Assembly (NCBI GenBank): GCA_937860165.1
Contig: CALMBE010000574.1
Location: 1 to 12,739 of the forward strand
Origin: an uncultured Planctomycetaceae bacterium
Lineage (GTDB): Bacteria; Planctomycetota; Planctomycetia; Pirellulales; Lacipirellulaceae
Length of the DNA: 12,739 nucleotides
Reading direction: 5' to 3'
Below, one piece after another: positions 1-5,510 of the stretch. The position numbers and the translations under genes are program-made. Below the pieces are notes generated by a model. It did no database searches. It saw nothing but the letters and a program-made list of their open reading frames with translations, and was not told the origin of the DNA. Position 1 is the stretch's first letter. Each line of letters opens with the position of its first letter.

Positions 1-44
1 CTAAATCCCCTTTCCACTTTCGCATTTCCCTTTCCTACTGCCCT

Positions 45-65
45 CCGGGGACTAACGTCCTCCGG
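45..65. repeat. small imperfect palindrome upstream of the NTPase gene
   Basis: CCGGGGAC (45-52) can pair with GTCC-CCGG (57-65, with one bulged T) around a TAAC loop. No T-run follows, so it is not a classical terminator. It resembles the GC-rich REP-like snippets common between planctomycete genes. The comparison is from memory, not from a search. Confidence 0.3.
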
Positions 66-109
66 CTCGCCTGAGTTTATTCTCTTCCCCCTTTCATTCC
101 CCGGCAAAC

Positions 110-115
110 TATACT
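110..115 (+). promoter_or_regulatory. possible -10 box for the KAP-like NTPase gene
   Basis: TATACT matches the sigma-70 -10 consensus at five of six positions and lies 58 bases before the ATG at 173. I see no matching -35 box: the 17-base-upstream position is C-rich. The leader between this box and the ATG is almost purely pyrimidine and has no Shine-Dalgarno sequence. Weak prediction. Confidence 0.25.
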
Positions 116-172
116 GGAGATACCGACTTCCCTTGCCCCTCACCCCGCTTCCCTCAATCCCCTTCCCCCGCC

Positions 173-1669
173 ATGAATCTCCACGATCTCTTGGATCACC
201 ACGGCATGGCGACCAATCCCTTTGCCGACGAAGATGCCCAGACCGACCCCGTCTTCCAGGGGCGATGCCGGGCCAGCACTTTTCATCCCAACTGGGACAA
301 GGTGTACGGCAACCCCGGCAATCCGGCGACTTCCATCGTGTTCGGCGAAAAGGGTTCGGGCAAAACTGCCATGCGGTTGCAGGTGACGGCCCAGATCGAG
401 GAATACAACCGTTCACACCAAAACAACCGGGCCTTTGTCACCGAGTACGACGTCTTGAACCCTTTTCTGGATCGCTTTGCCGACCGACTCAGCGGACGCA
501 CTCGGCGGAAACCCGCGAAGGTTCTCGACCAGTGGAAACTGTGGGACCATGTCGACGCGATTCTCTCTCTGGGGGTCACCAGCGTGGTTGACCGCTTGCT
601 GGGAGTAACCCAAGCCAGCGGCCCCTCCGGCAATATACTGCCTGAAGACGCGGTCAAACGACTCGATCACTTTCAGCGTCGCGACCTCTTGCTCTTGGCC
701 GCCTGCTACGACAGTTCGCTGACCGAATCGTTCGATTCCCGCTGGTTTCGTTTGCGGCGGAAGTTGCGCTACTATCCCTGGCAAAACTGGGGCATCAAAT
801 GCATCGGCTGGTTGACCAAATCTATCGTGCTAGGAACCACCTTTTATCTCCGCCGCTACGATTGGTTGACCACTGTTTGGCCCTGGTTAATTATCGCCCT
901 CGGTTGGGCCCCTTGGCTGGCGCAATGGTGGCGATGGTCCATGCAGGCCCTCGGCGTATCGCGGCATCTGCGATGCATCAATCGCGATGTCAATCCGCTC
1001 CGCAAAGTGCTTTCGCAATTCTCCGGGCGAGATATCAATGGCCAACCGCTCCCTAACAAACGCCGGACCGACGACCGTTACGAACTGCTGTACAAATTCC
1101 AAGGCCTACTACGGGCCCTGGGATTCTCCGGAATTGTCGTGCTGGTGGATCGTGTCGACGAACCCCATCTCATCAACGGCGTACTCGACAACATGAAGGG
1201 GCTTGTGTGGTCGATGCTCGACAACAAGTTCCTTAAGCAGCCTGGATTGGGAATCAAACTCCTGCTGCCGATCGAACTAGCAAAATACGTGCAACATGAA
1301 GATCACGACTTTTTCCAGCGGGCCCGCTTGGATAAGCAAAACATGATTCCTTCGCTTGAGTGGACCGGCGCGGCACTGTACGATTTGGCCAACTCCCGAG
1401 TCACGGCCTGTGCCAAAGAGGGTTCGGTGCCTCAGTTGCAGGAGCTATTCGAGAGCGGCGTGAGCAGCACCCGGTTGATCGAAGCTTTCGCAGCACTGCG
1501 AGTTCCCCGACACTTGTTCAAGTTTCTATACCGCCTGCTGGTGGCCCACTGCCAGAGTTTTGTCGATAGCCAACCCTCGTGGCAAATCAGTCCGGCGACT
1601 TTCGAATCGCAACTGGCCCTCTACCGCCGCGACCAACAAGCCGTCGACCAAGGTCTTAGCGCAGGCTGA
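173..1669 (+). CDS. membrane-anchored P-loop NTPase, KAP-like layout
   Basis: A 498-residue protein. The Walker A motif GEKGSGKT is at residues 58-65. A Walker B-like hydrophobic strand ending in acidic residues, IVVLVDRVDE, is at 321-330. Between them, about residues 209-252, is a strongly hydrophobic, Trp-rich stretch that fits a two-helix membrane hairpin. Membrane helices inserted between Walker A and B are the hallmark of the KAP family of NTPases, so I infer a membrane-bound NTPase with a cytoplasmic nucleotide-binding core. The C-terminal part (about 395-490) looks helical. The start is the first ATG in frame; the NPFADEDAQ motif at residues 15-23 supports a start this far upstream. 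No Shine-Dalgarno sequence precedes it. The next gene is 148 bases away, so no operon is evident. The substrate and biological role are unknown; I recognise the architecture, not a characterised ortholog. Confidence 0.72.
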   Translation: MNLHDLLDHHGMATNPFADEDAQTDPVFQGRCRASTFHPNWDKVYGNPGNPATSIVFGEKGSGKTAMRLQVTAQIEEYNRSHQNNRAFVTEYDVLNPFLDRFADRLSGRTRRKPAKVLDQWKLWDHVDAILSLGVTSVVDRLLGVTQASGPSGNILPEDAVKRLDHFQRRDLLLLAACYDSSLTESFDSRWFRLRRKLRYYPWQNWGIKCIGWLTKSIVLGTTFYLRRYDWLTTVWPWLIIALGWAPWLAQWWRWSMQALGVSRHLRCINRDVNPLRKVLSQFSGRDINGQPLPNKRRTDDRYELLYKFQGLLRALGFSGIVVLVDRVDEPHLINGVLDNMKGLVWSMLDNKFLKQPGLGIKLLLPIELAKYVQHEDHDFFQRARLDKQNMIPSLEWTGAALYDLANSRVTACAKEGSVPQLQELFESGVSSTRLIEAFAALRVPRHLFKFLYRLLVAHCQSFVDSQPSWQISPATFESQLALYRRDQQAVDQGLSAG

Positions 1670-1671
1670 CC

Positions 1672-1685
1672 AGCCGCTCGCGGCT
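1672..1685. repeat. short perfect palindrome after the NTPase gene
   Basis: AGCCGC and GCGGCT flank a two-base spacer, starting two bases after the stop codon. There is no T-run, so terminator function is doubtful. A loop of two bases would need opening of the inner pair. It may be a REP-like fragment. Confidence 0.3.
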
Positions 1686-1817
1686 TAGCGGGGAAGTGCT
1701 AGCATCGCACGCTGACGATCACCTTGACGCTGCTCGACTCTTTTGCCAGACTCCCGCCCCACTGGTCATCATGCCTAGGTTGAATCGGAACCTTTCGTAA
1801 TTCGAGGAGAGACTCCC

Positions 1818-2369
1818 ATGCTCCGAGCAGCATTTCCAGTGTTAACCTGCTTTGCGTTGATCTTCCAAATTGGGTGCGGCAGTTCCGCACCCTTGGGGAA
1901 AGACGTTCCGAGCGATCCGGTCGCCCTGGTAGTGTATGAATTCCTCGAAGCCGTTCGCTGCGGCGACACCGACTCGGCCAGCGTTCGCCTAACCCCTTTA
2001 GCTTTGAAACGAACCAGCGAGCTCGACCTCAATTTCTCGCCCCCTGGCAGCCCCACGGCAAAGTTTTCCATTGAGCGAGTTGAAATGATCGAATCCGACA
2101 AAGCCGTGGTGGAATCGACCTGGAGTGATCTCGATGCCGATGGACAACCCAATGTGGAAAAAATTACCTGGGCGCTCAAGCTTACAGATGCCGAGTGGCG
2201 AATTTCTGGCATGGCCGCTGAGATCGGTCCTGACTTACCCCCAGTAGTCATGGACTTTGAGAATCCTGGCCAGATCGCCTCCACAGCCAAATCTACGGCA
2301 CAGCCAACTGGCACTCCCTTACAAGCATCGCAACCCCGTCAAGACCCCTTCCGAACCGTCCCCAAATGA
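1818..2369 (+). CDS. small secreted lipoprotein of unknown function
   Basis: A 183-residue protein. It starts with a short hydrophobic signal (residues 1-19) ending in a lipobox-like FQIGC, so Cys20 would be the lipidated residue and the protein would be membrane-anchored outside the cytoplasm. The mature part (about 30-145) has mixed alpha/beta character, beginning with a helix VALVVYEFLEAVRCGD and then alternating strands. That pattern is reminiscent of small NTF2-like or DUF4878-type lipoproteins, though I cannot assign a family. The last 35 residues are Pro/Thr/Gln-rich and probably disordered. The ATG at 1818 is preceded by GAGGAGAG at good spacing, which settles the start. It stands alone: no neighbour overlaps it on the same strand with a convincing gene. 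Confidence 0.75.
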   Translation: MLRAAFPVLTCFALIFQIGCGSSAPLGKDVPSDPVALVVYEFLEAVRCGDTDSASVRLTPLALKRTSELDLNFSPPGSPTAKFSIERVEMIESDKAVVESTWSDLDADGQPNVEKITWALKLTDAEWRISGMAAEIGPDLPPVVMDFENPGQIASTAKSTAQPTGTPLQASQPRQDPFRTVPK

Positions 2370-2455
2370 GTGGCGAATTAGACGCGAATGGCAGCCAAAC
2401 ACAACAAGAACCTACTCAACCTAAATGCCCTGTATTAACATTTGAATTTCTTTTT

Positions 2456-2473
2456 TTTCGAGATTCCTCGAAA
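2456..2473. other. perfect hairpin beside a T-run
   Basis: TTTCGAG (2456-2462) and CTCGAAA (2467-2473) are exact reverse complements around ATTC. On the plus strand the T-run comes before the stem. On the minus strand an A-run follows it. Neither fits an intrinsic terminator for the lipoprotein gene that ends at 2369, so the function is unclear. Confidence 0.35.
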
Positions 2474-2624
2474 CAATTTCCACTGTACTTCCGTGCAGTC
2501 ACTCTGCTTCTGCAGCCTCTCTTTGCGTACTTTGAGACGCGATTCTCAGGCTTCTAGAAGTTTCTGGGGTACTACTTCTCCATTACTGGAGAAGCTCATT
2601 CAAGCCTCCTCTTGTGGCAACCAC

Positions 2625-2652
2625 TTGACACTCTAACTGACCATGTTATCTT
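2625..2652 (+). promoter_or_regulatory. candidate promoter with extended -10 for the Cys-rich protein
   Basis: A perfect -35 hexamer TTGACA (2625-2630) is followed after 16 bases by TATCTT (2647-2652, four of six). That box is preceded by TG one base upstream, which makes an extended -10. It lies about 255 bases before the ATG at 2909, so if active it implies a long 5' untranslated leader. Sequence match only. Confidence 0.4.
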
Positions 2653-2908
2653 GTCGGCCTAAGTTTTCTACGTGACAAAAATTACGTGATCTGTAAGTTT
2701 TAGTTGGTTTGTGCGACACAAAATAACCGGTGCTGGCACCTCCGAAGGCCGCACCGTTCATTGCATAAACGTACTTCCCCCCCGAGAGTAATTGCCCGTC
2801 GTTTTTTTCAGGGGTGAGATAGAAATGAGACGGAAGAACTAACGATTTTTGCATCGCGATGAGCTGTTTCTTGCGGTGCGTGTGTTTTCCCAAGAGGAGG
2901 GATTTGTT

Positions 2909-3448
2909 ATGAAGCGTATGATGTTGATTTTGACCGTTGTGATGATGGTCGTGGCGAGTGTTTCCAGTGCAGAAGCCGGTTTGTTTGGCAAGCGTAAGTG
3001 CAAGCAGCAATGCTGCCCAGCACCAGCGTGCTGCCCCGCACCAGCTCCGACTTGCTGTGCCCCTGCCGCTCCGATTTGCTGCGAAGCTCCTGCCGCTCCT
3101 TGCGGTTGCCAAGCTGCTCCTGCTCCTTGCGGCTGCCAAGCCTCGGCCCCTTGCGGTTGCGAAGCTTCGCTGTGCAGCACCTGCCCGACCCGTCGCGAGC
3201 TTCGCCAAGCCCGTCGTGCTGGTTGCTGTGCCCCCGCAGCTCCTTGCGGGTGTGAAGCCGCTGTAGCCAGTTGTGGTTGCGAATCGGCCGTAGCTCCTTG
3301 CAGCTACCAAGAAGCCGCTGCTCCTTGTGGCTGCGAAGCCGCTGCCGCTCCTTGCGGTTGTGGCGAGGCTTCCGCGATTCCTGCTGCTGCCGAAGGTGCT
3401 GCCCCTGAAGCAGCCCCCCAAGCCCCTAGCAGCGATTCCAGCACCTGA
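2909..3448 (+). CDS. secreted Cys-rich repeat protein
   Basis: A 179-residue protein with a signal peptide (residues 1-23, probably cut after AEA). I count 28 cysteines between residues 31 and 151. They come first as CC pairs in a Pro/Ala setting (35-36, 41-42, 49-50, 57-58), then as C-G-C units spaced 7-9 residues apart (65-67, 74-76, 82-84, 113-115, 122-124, 140-142, 149-151), mostly in an APCGCEA/Q context. The last 28 residues are Ala/Pro/Ser-rich and Cys-free. A role in a disulfide-crosslinked envelope layer, or in metal binding, is inference. Planctomycetes are known for Cys-rich cell-wall proteins, but I cannot tie this one to a characterised family. The ATG at 2909 is chosen over an upstream one at 2849 because AAGAGGAGGG sits just before it and the signal peptide begins there. 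It converges on the GYF_2 gene. Confidence 0.8.
   Translation: MKRMMLILTVVMMVVASVSSAEAGLFGKRKCKQQCCPAPACCPAPAPTCCAPAAPICCEAPAAPCGCQAAPAPCGCQASAPCGCEASLCSTCPTRRELRQARRAGCCAPAAPCGCEAAVASCGCESAVAPCSYQEAAAPCGCEAAAAPCGCGEASAIPAAAEGAAPEAAPQAPSSDSST
3101..3361 (+). repeat. in-gene tandem repeats encoding C-G-C units
   Basis: Seven degenerate units of roughly 21-30 bases share a core of the type GCTCCTTGCGGTTGC (Ala-Pro-Cys-Gly-Cys). Spacing is interrupted by an Arg-rich segment with no C-G-C unit (residues 85-107). The strong DNA similarity between units suggests growth by duplication. Confidence 0.65.
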
Positions 3449-3487
3449 GCGATTTATCGCACGGGTCGGAAATTGTGACACGAAAAG

Positions 3488-3517
3488 GCCGGATCCTGGC
3501 AACGGGGTCCGGCTTTT
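3488..3517. terminator. bidirectional intrinsic terminator between convergent genes
   Basis: GCCGGATCC (3488-3496) pairs with GGGTCCGGC (3505-3513) with one G-T wobble. The stem is flanked by AAAA on the left and TTTT on the right, so both strands give a GC-rich hairpin followed by a short T-run. It lies 40 bases after the Cys-rich gene and 36 bases beyond the stop of the minus-strand GYF_2 gene, which suits shared termination. Confidence 0.75.
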
Positions 3518-3552
3518 CTACTGGATTGAAGCTACCGATTGGGTTACCGATA

Positions 3553-4188
3553 TTAACCCCGACGCCACAATCCAACCAACAGTGCGAGCACAAATACACC
3601 GATCAATAGGAGCAGGGCCCAACTAAGAGTGCGCGACTGCTGACGTCGCACTTGCCTCATACGCAAGCGGGTTGCGGCAATTTCAGATTTTAGAGGCCAC
3701 TGATCGTCGAGATCGCTCGAAATACTTTTTGACTTCTGCTCCTCGAGCACAAGTCGCGAAGTATTTTCAGATGTTTTTCCAGTGTTCTGTGATCCCCCGA
3801 GTTCTGGAAATACATCCGACGCACGTTGCCAGTCGAGCCATCCCGCACGCCAGACCCAACTGTCTTGGCTGACCCGCCCCTCTTGGATCCAAGTCTTGAG
3901 TAGCGAAGTCGTTGCCGGGCCACTTTGGACACCGCCAGAAGAACGGACATGCCACAAATCGGTCGCAATGCTTGTTCCGGTGCCGAGAGACTCAACTTCC
4001 TCGACAGCAGGCAGCGATTCCGTCGGCACGGTAGTCACTTCAGTTTCGAGCAACAATTCTGCTTTGACACCACTCGTAAAAGGAATTAGGAAGCGCGCAT
4101 TGCACTCGGGACAGATTCCTCGGTTGCCAGCGAGAAACGATTTCACGTTGAGCCGGTGGCCATTGGGACAATGGAAGCGAATACCCAT
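3553..4188 (-). CDS. zinc-ribbon and GYF_2 domain membrane protein
   Basis: A 211-residue protein in three parts. The N-terminal zinc ribbon has ligands CPNGH (Cys7, His11) and CPEC (Cys26, Cys29). A GYF_2-type domain follows at about 79-129 (W-HVRSSGGVQSGP through GWLDWQRASDVFPEL), with the conserved Gly-Pro and Trp residues visible. A single transmembrane helix is at about 189-207 with a short Arg-rich end. GYF_2 domains are thought to bind Pro-rich peptides, and such proteins are common in planctomycetes with unknown jobs, so the role here is unassigned. I prefer the ATG at 4188 because MGIRFHCPNGH is how this N-terminus usually begins. An in-frame GTG at 4251 would add 21 residues of no recognisable content. 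No strong ribosome binding site precedes either start. Confidence 0.75.
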   Translation of the reverse strand: MGIRFHCPNGHRLNVKSFLAGNRGICPECNARFLIPFTSGVKAELLLETEVTTVPTESLPAVEEVESLGTGTSIATDLWHVRSSGGVQSGPATTSLLKTWIQEGRVSQDSWVWRAGWLDWQRASDVFPELGGSQNTGKTSENTSRLVLEEQKSKSISSDLDDQWPLKSEIAATRLRMRQVRRQQSRTLSWALLLLIGVFVLALLVGLWRRG

Positions 4189-4270
4189 AACAACGACTTG
4201 CGAACGAGTTGAAATGCCGAGAATTGGGAATAACTCCAGTGTAACTTCCACCTACCAAAGCAAGAAGTCC

Positions 4271-4396
4271 GCGTTTTTTTCTCAGGGCCGATCAGTTTTT
4301 CAAGTTGTCAAAGGGAAAAACCCGATCCCCCGCAAGCTCTGCGCGGGGATGACAACTAACGCAAACCGAAAACTGATCGGCCCGGCGTTTTTTTCT
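4271..4396. repeat. nested palindromic (cloverleaf-like) element flanked by 12-base direct repeats
   Basis: The outer arms GGGCCGATCAGTTTT (4285-4299) and AAAACTGATCGGCCC (4369-4383) are perfect 15-base inverted repeats. Inside are AGTTGTC/GACAACT (4303-4309 / 4351-4357), a small GGG-AAAAA-CCC hairpin (4313-4323), and ATCCCC-GC/GCGGGGAT (4325-4333 / 4343-4350, one bulge). Identical copies of GCGTTTTTTTCT lie outside the arms at 4271-4282 and 4385-4396. The layout resembles a small non-autonomous mobile element or a structured RNA. It lies between divergently transcribed genes, where a terminator would be unexpected, although the right end (stem then seven Ts) would terminate plus-strand transcripts. 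Confidence 0.7.
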
Positions 4397-4397
4397 A

Positions 4398-4426
4398 GAG
4401 ACGAACGAGAAACTTCGAACTATAGT
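4398..4426 (+). promoter_or_regulatory. candidate promoter for uppP
   Basis: TATAGT (4421-4426) matches the -10 consensus at five of six. The -35 position 17 bases upstream (GAGACG, 4398-4403) matches only in its GAC core. It lies 53 bases before the preferred uppP start and immediately after the palindromic element. Confidence 0.3.
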
Positions 4427-4478
4427 GAGTGATCTCCAAAACGGTAATAACTCCTAGTAAATTGCGATGGACCGGTAC

Positions 4479-5288
4479 ATGACATTTCTCGAAATCTTGA
4501 TCCTGGGCATCGTGCAAGGAATAACGGAGTTCTTACCGATTAGTTCGGATGGACACCTCTGCGTGGCCAATGCACTTATCAACTCCTGGGGTGGCGACCC
4601 GGTCAAGGATTTTGTCGAAGTAGAGATCATTCTCCATTTGGGGACGCTCTTGGCCGTGCTGGTATTCTATCGGCACGAGATCGCGAAGATGTTTTCCAGT
4701 GAACGGCGTGTGATCTTACTGGTACTCCTGGGGACGATCCCCGCCGCGATTATTGGCATCTATCTCAAAAAAGGTTTGCCTACGGCACTCAGTGATGCAA
4801 TCCTGCAAAGTCCGCTCCTGGCGGGATTGGGATTTCCCGTGACCGCCGCGTTCTTGTGGTGGACAACCCGCCTTCCCGAGGGTGATGGCTTTTATCCGCA
4901 ACTCTCTTGGAAAAACTCCCTCATCATCGGGGCGATGCAGTCTTTGGCGCTCTTACCGGGAGTTTCACGCAGTGGGTCGACGATCGCAGCTGGGTTAGGT
5001 GTGGGGTTGCAGCGGGAGTCGGCGGCGACTTTTTCGTTTCTCTTAGCTATCCCCGCCATCGCTGGTGGGGGATTGTTGGAGATGATTGACGTGCTCCAAG
5101 ACGGTGCCACGGGAACACCCATTGGGATCTTGGCTGCTGGTTTTCTCATCTCATTTGTCGTTGGTCTGGCGGCACTCGCTTCTCTGATGCGATTCGTTCG
5201 CAAGGGAAAGTTAATGCTCTTCGTATACTACCTCGTGCCCCTAGGAATCGCCGTGACCGCCTGGCAACTAGGTTTGCGGTATCTTTAA
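4479..5288 (+). CDS. uppP: undecaprenyl-diphosphatase (UppP/BacA family)
   Basis: A 269-residue, very hydrophobic integral membrane protein. It dephosphorylates undecaprenyl diphosphate, returning the lipid carrier for peptidoglycan and other envelope polymers, and overproduction of such enzymes gives bacitracin resistance. Both family signatures are present. The first is GIVQGITEFLPISSDGHL at residues 10-27, with Glu17 and His26; Asp24 replaces the more usual Ser/Thr. The second is LLPGVSRSGST at 158-168, with Arg164. Length is normal for the family. I choose the ATG at 4479 because UppP proteins typically begin a few residues before the L-E-x-x-x-L-G motif. The ATG at 4467 would add four residues, and neither has a good ribosome binding site. 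It converges on the GH30-like gene. Recycling of this lipid carrier fits envelope biogenesis but shows no link to its neighbours. Confidence 0.93.
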   Translation: MTFLEILILGIVQGITEFLPISSDGHLCVANALINSWGGDPVKDFVEVEIILHLGTLLAVLVFYRHEIAKMFSSERRVILLVLLGTIPAAIIGIYLKKGLPTALSDAILQSPLLAGLGFPVTAAFLWWTTRLPEGDGFYPQLSWKNSLIIGAMQSLALLPGVSRSGSTIAAGLGVGLQRESAATFSFLLAIPAIAGGGLLEMIDVLQDGATGTPIGILAAGFLISFVVGLAALASLMRFVRKGKLMLFVYYLVPLGIAVTAWQLGLRYL

Positions 5289-5317
5289 CCCCAGGCTTGA
5301 ATACATGTCATGAGCCG

Positions 5318-5347
5318 TAGGCGCTAGCCTCGGATTTTAGGCGCTAG
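5318..5347. repeat. 10-base direct repeat after uppP
   Basis: TAGGCGCTAG occurs at 5318-5327 and again at 5338-5347, exactly 20 bases apart, in a stretch (AGCCGTAGGCGCTAGCCT) that resembles short repeats I associate with Pirellula-type genomes. The similarity to other genomes is from memory. Confidence 0.4.
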
Positions 5348-5369
5348 TGCTTTGTCAAAGCGCTATTTT
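5346..5369 (+). terminator. possible terminator hairpin after uppP
   Basis: AGTGCTTT (5346-5353) pairs with AAAGCGCT (5357-5364) with one G-T wobble around a three-base loop, followed by ATTTTG. It is a plausible weak intrinsic terminator about 60 bases after uppP. The same stretch is part of an 18-base motif repeated after the aldehyde dehydrogenase gene, so it may be a repeat rather than a dedicated terminator. Confidence 0.4.
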
Positions 5370-5370
5370 G

Positions 5371-5409
5371 GGGTGCCATGCCCACGCTGGTACTCCGGCG
5401 TGGGCATGG
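5371..5409 (-). repeat. REP-like 39-base palindrome, copy 1 (inverted)
   Basis: The arms CCATGCCCACGC (5376-5387, written from its leading GCC) and GCGTGGGCATGG (5398-5409) are a perfect 12-base inverted repeat around a 10-base loop holding GTACTCCG. Read on the minus strand it matches the copies at 5424-5462 and 7958-7996, sharing the loop core CGGAGTACC and the 3' end GCATGGCACCC. Confidence 0.8.
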
Positions 5410-5423
5410 GGATCGCCAAACAA

Positions 5424-5462
5424 GCATGGCCACAGCGGAGTACCCCCGTGGCCATGGCACCC
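5424..5462 (+). repeat. REP-like 39-base palindrome, copy 2
   Basis: CATGGCCAC (5425-5433) and GTGGCCATG (5448-5456) form a 9-base perfect stem around a loop containing CGGAGTACC. The trailing CATGGCACCC (5453-5462) is also the exact reverse complement of GGGTGCCATG at 5371-5380. Copies 1 and 2 therefore form a head-to-head pair like a BIME, in the convergent gap between uppP and the hydrolase gene. Confidence 0.8.
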
Positions 5463-5510
5463 TCATTTTTCGCTTTGACTAACTGCGGGCCGCTTCGTTT
5501 TCGCTTTCAG

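Larger units (their letters stand above)
2370..2908. other. 539-base stretch without a convincing gene
   Basis: This stretch is more AT-rich than the flanking genes. It holds a 7-base perfect hairpin TTTCGAG/CTCGAAA (2456-2473) that follows a T-run rather than preceding one, a second hairpin CTTCTCC/GGAGAAG (2575-2594), and a candidate promoter at 2625-2652. Short ORFs here have poor composition and no ribosome binding site. The last 250 bases may be a long 5' leader of the Cys-rich gene. Confidence 0.5.

Noticed and set aside
133..591. plus-strand open frame overlapping the start of the NTPase gene
   Set aside because: Arg/Pro/Ser-rich translation with no motif. It is a shadow of the NTPase frame, which has Walker motifs.
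2366..2557. 63-residue plus-strand ORF whose ATG overlaps the lipoprotein stop (ATGA)
   Set aside because: The overlap looks like coupling, but the product has no recognisable domain, runs into a T-rich hairpin region and has no ribosome binding site. It is most likely chance.
2575..2594. perfect 7-base hairpin CTTCTCC/GGAGAAG as a terminator
   Set aside because: No T-run follows and it is over 200 bases from the preceding gene.
3101..3361. regular repeats considered as a CRISPR array
   Set aside because: The repeats are in frame, degenerate and code for C-G-C units. There are no constant repeats with unique spacers.
2633..3502. long minus-strand ORF opposite the Cys-rich gene
   Set aside because: Its Ala/Ser/Arg/Gly repeats are the complement of the Cys-rich coding repeats. 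The tail beyond 2850 reads more naturally but has no identifiable family.
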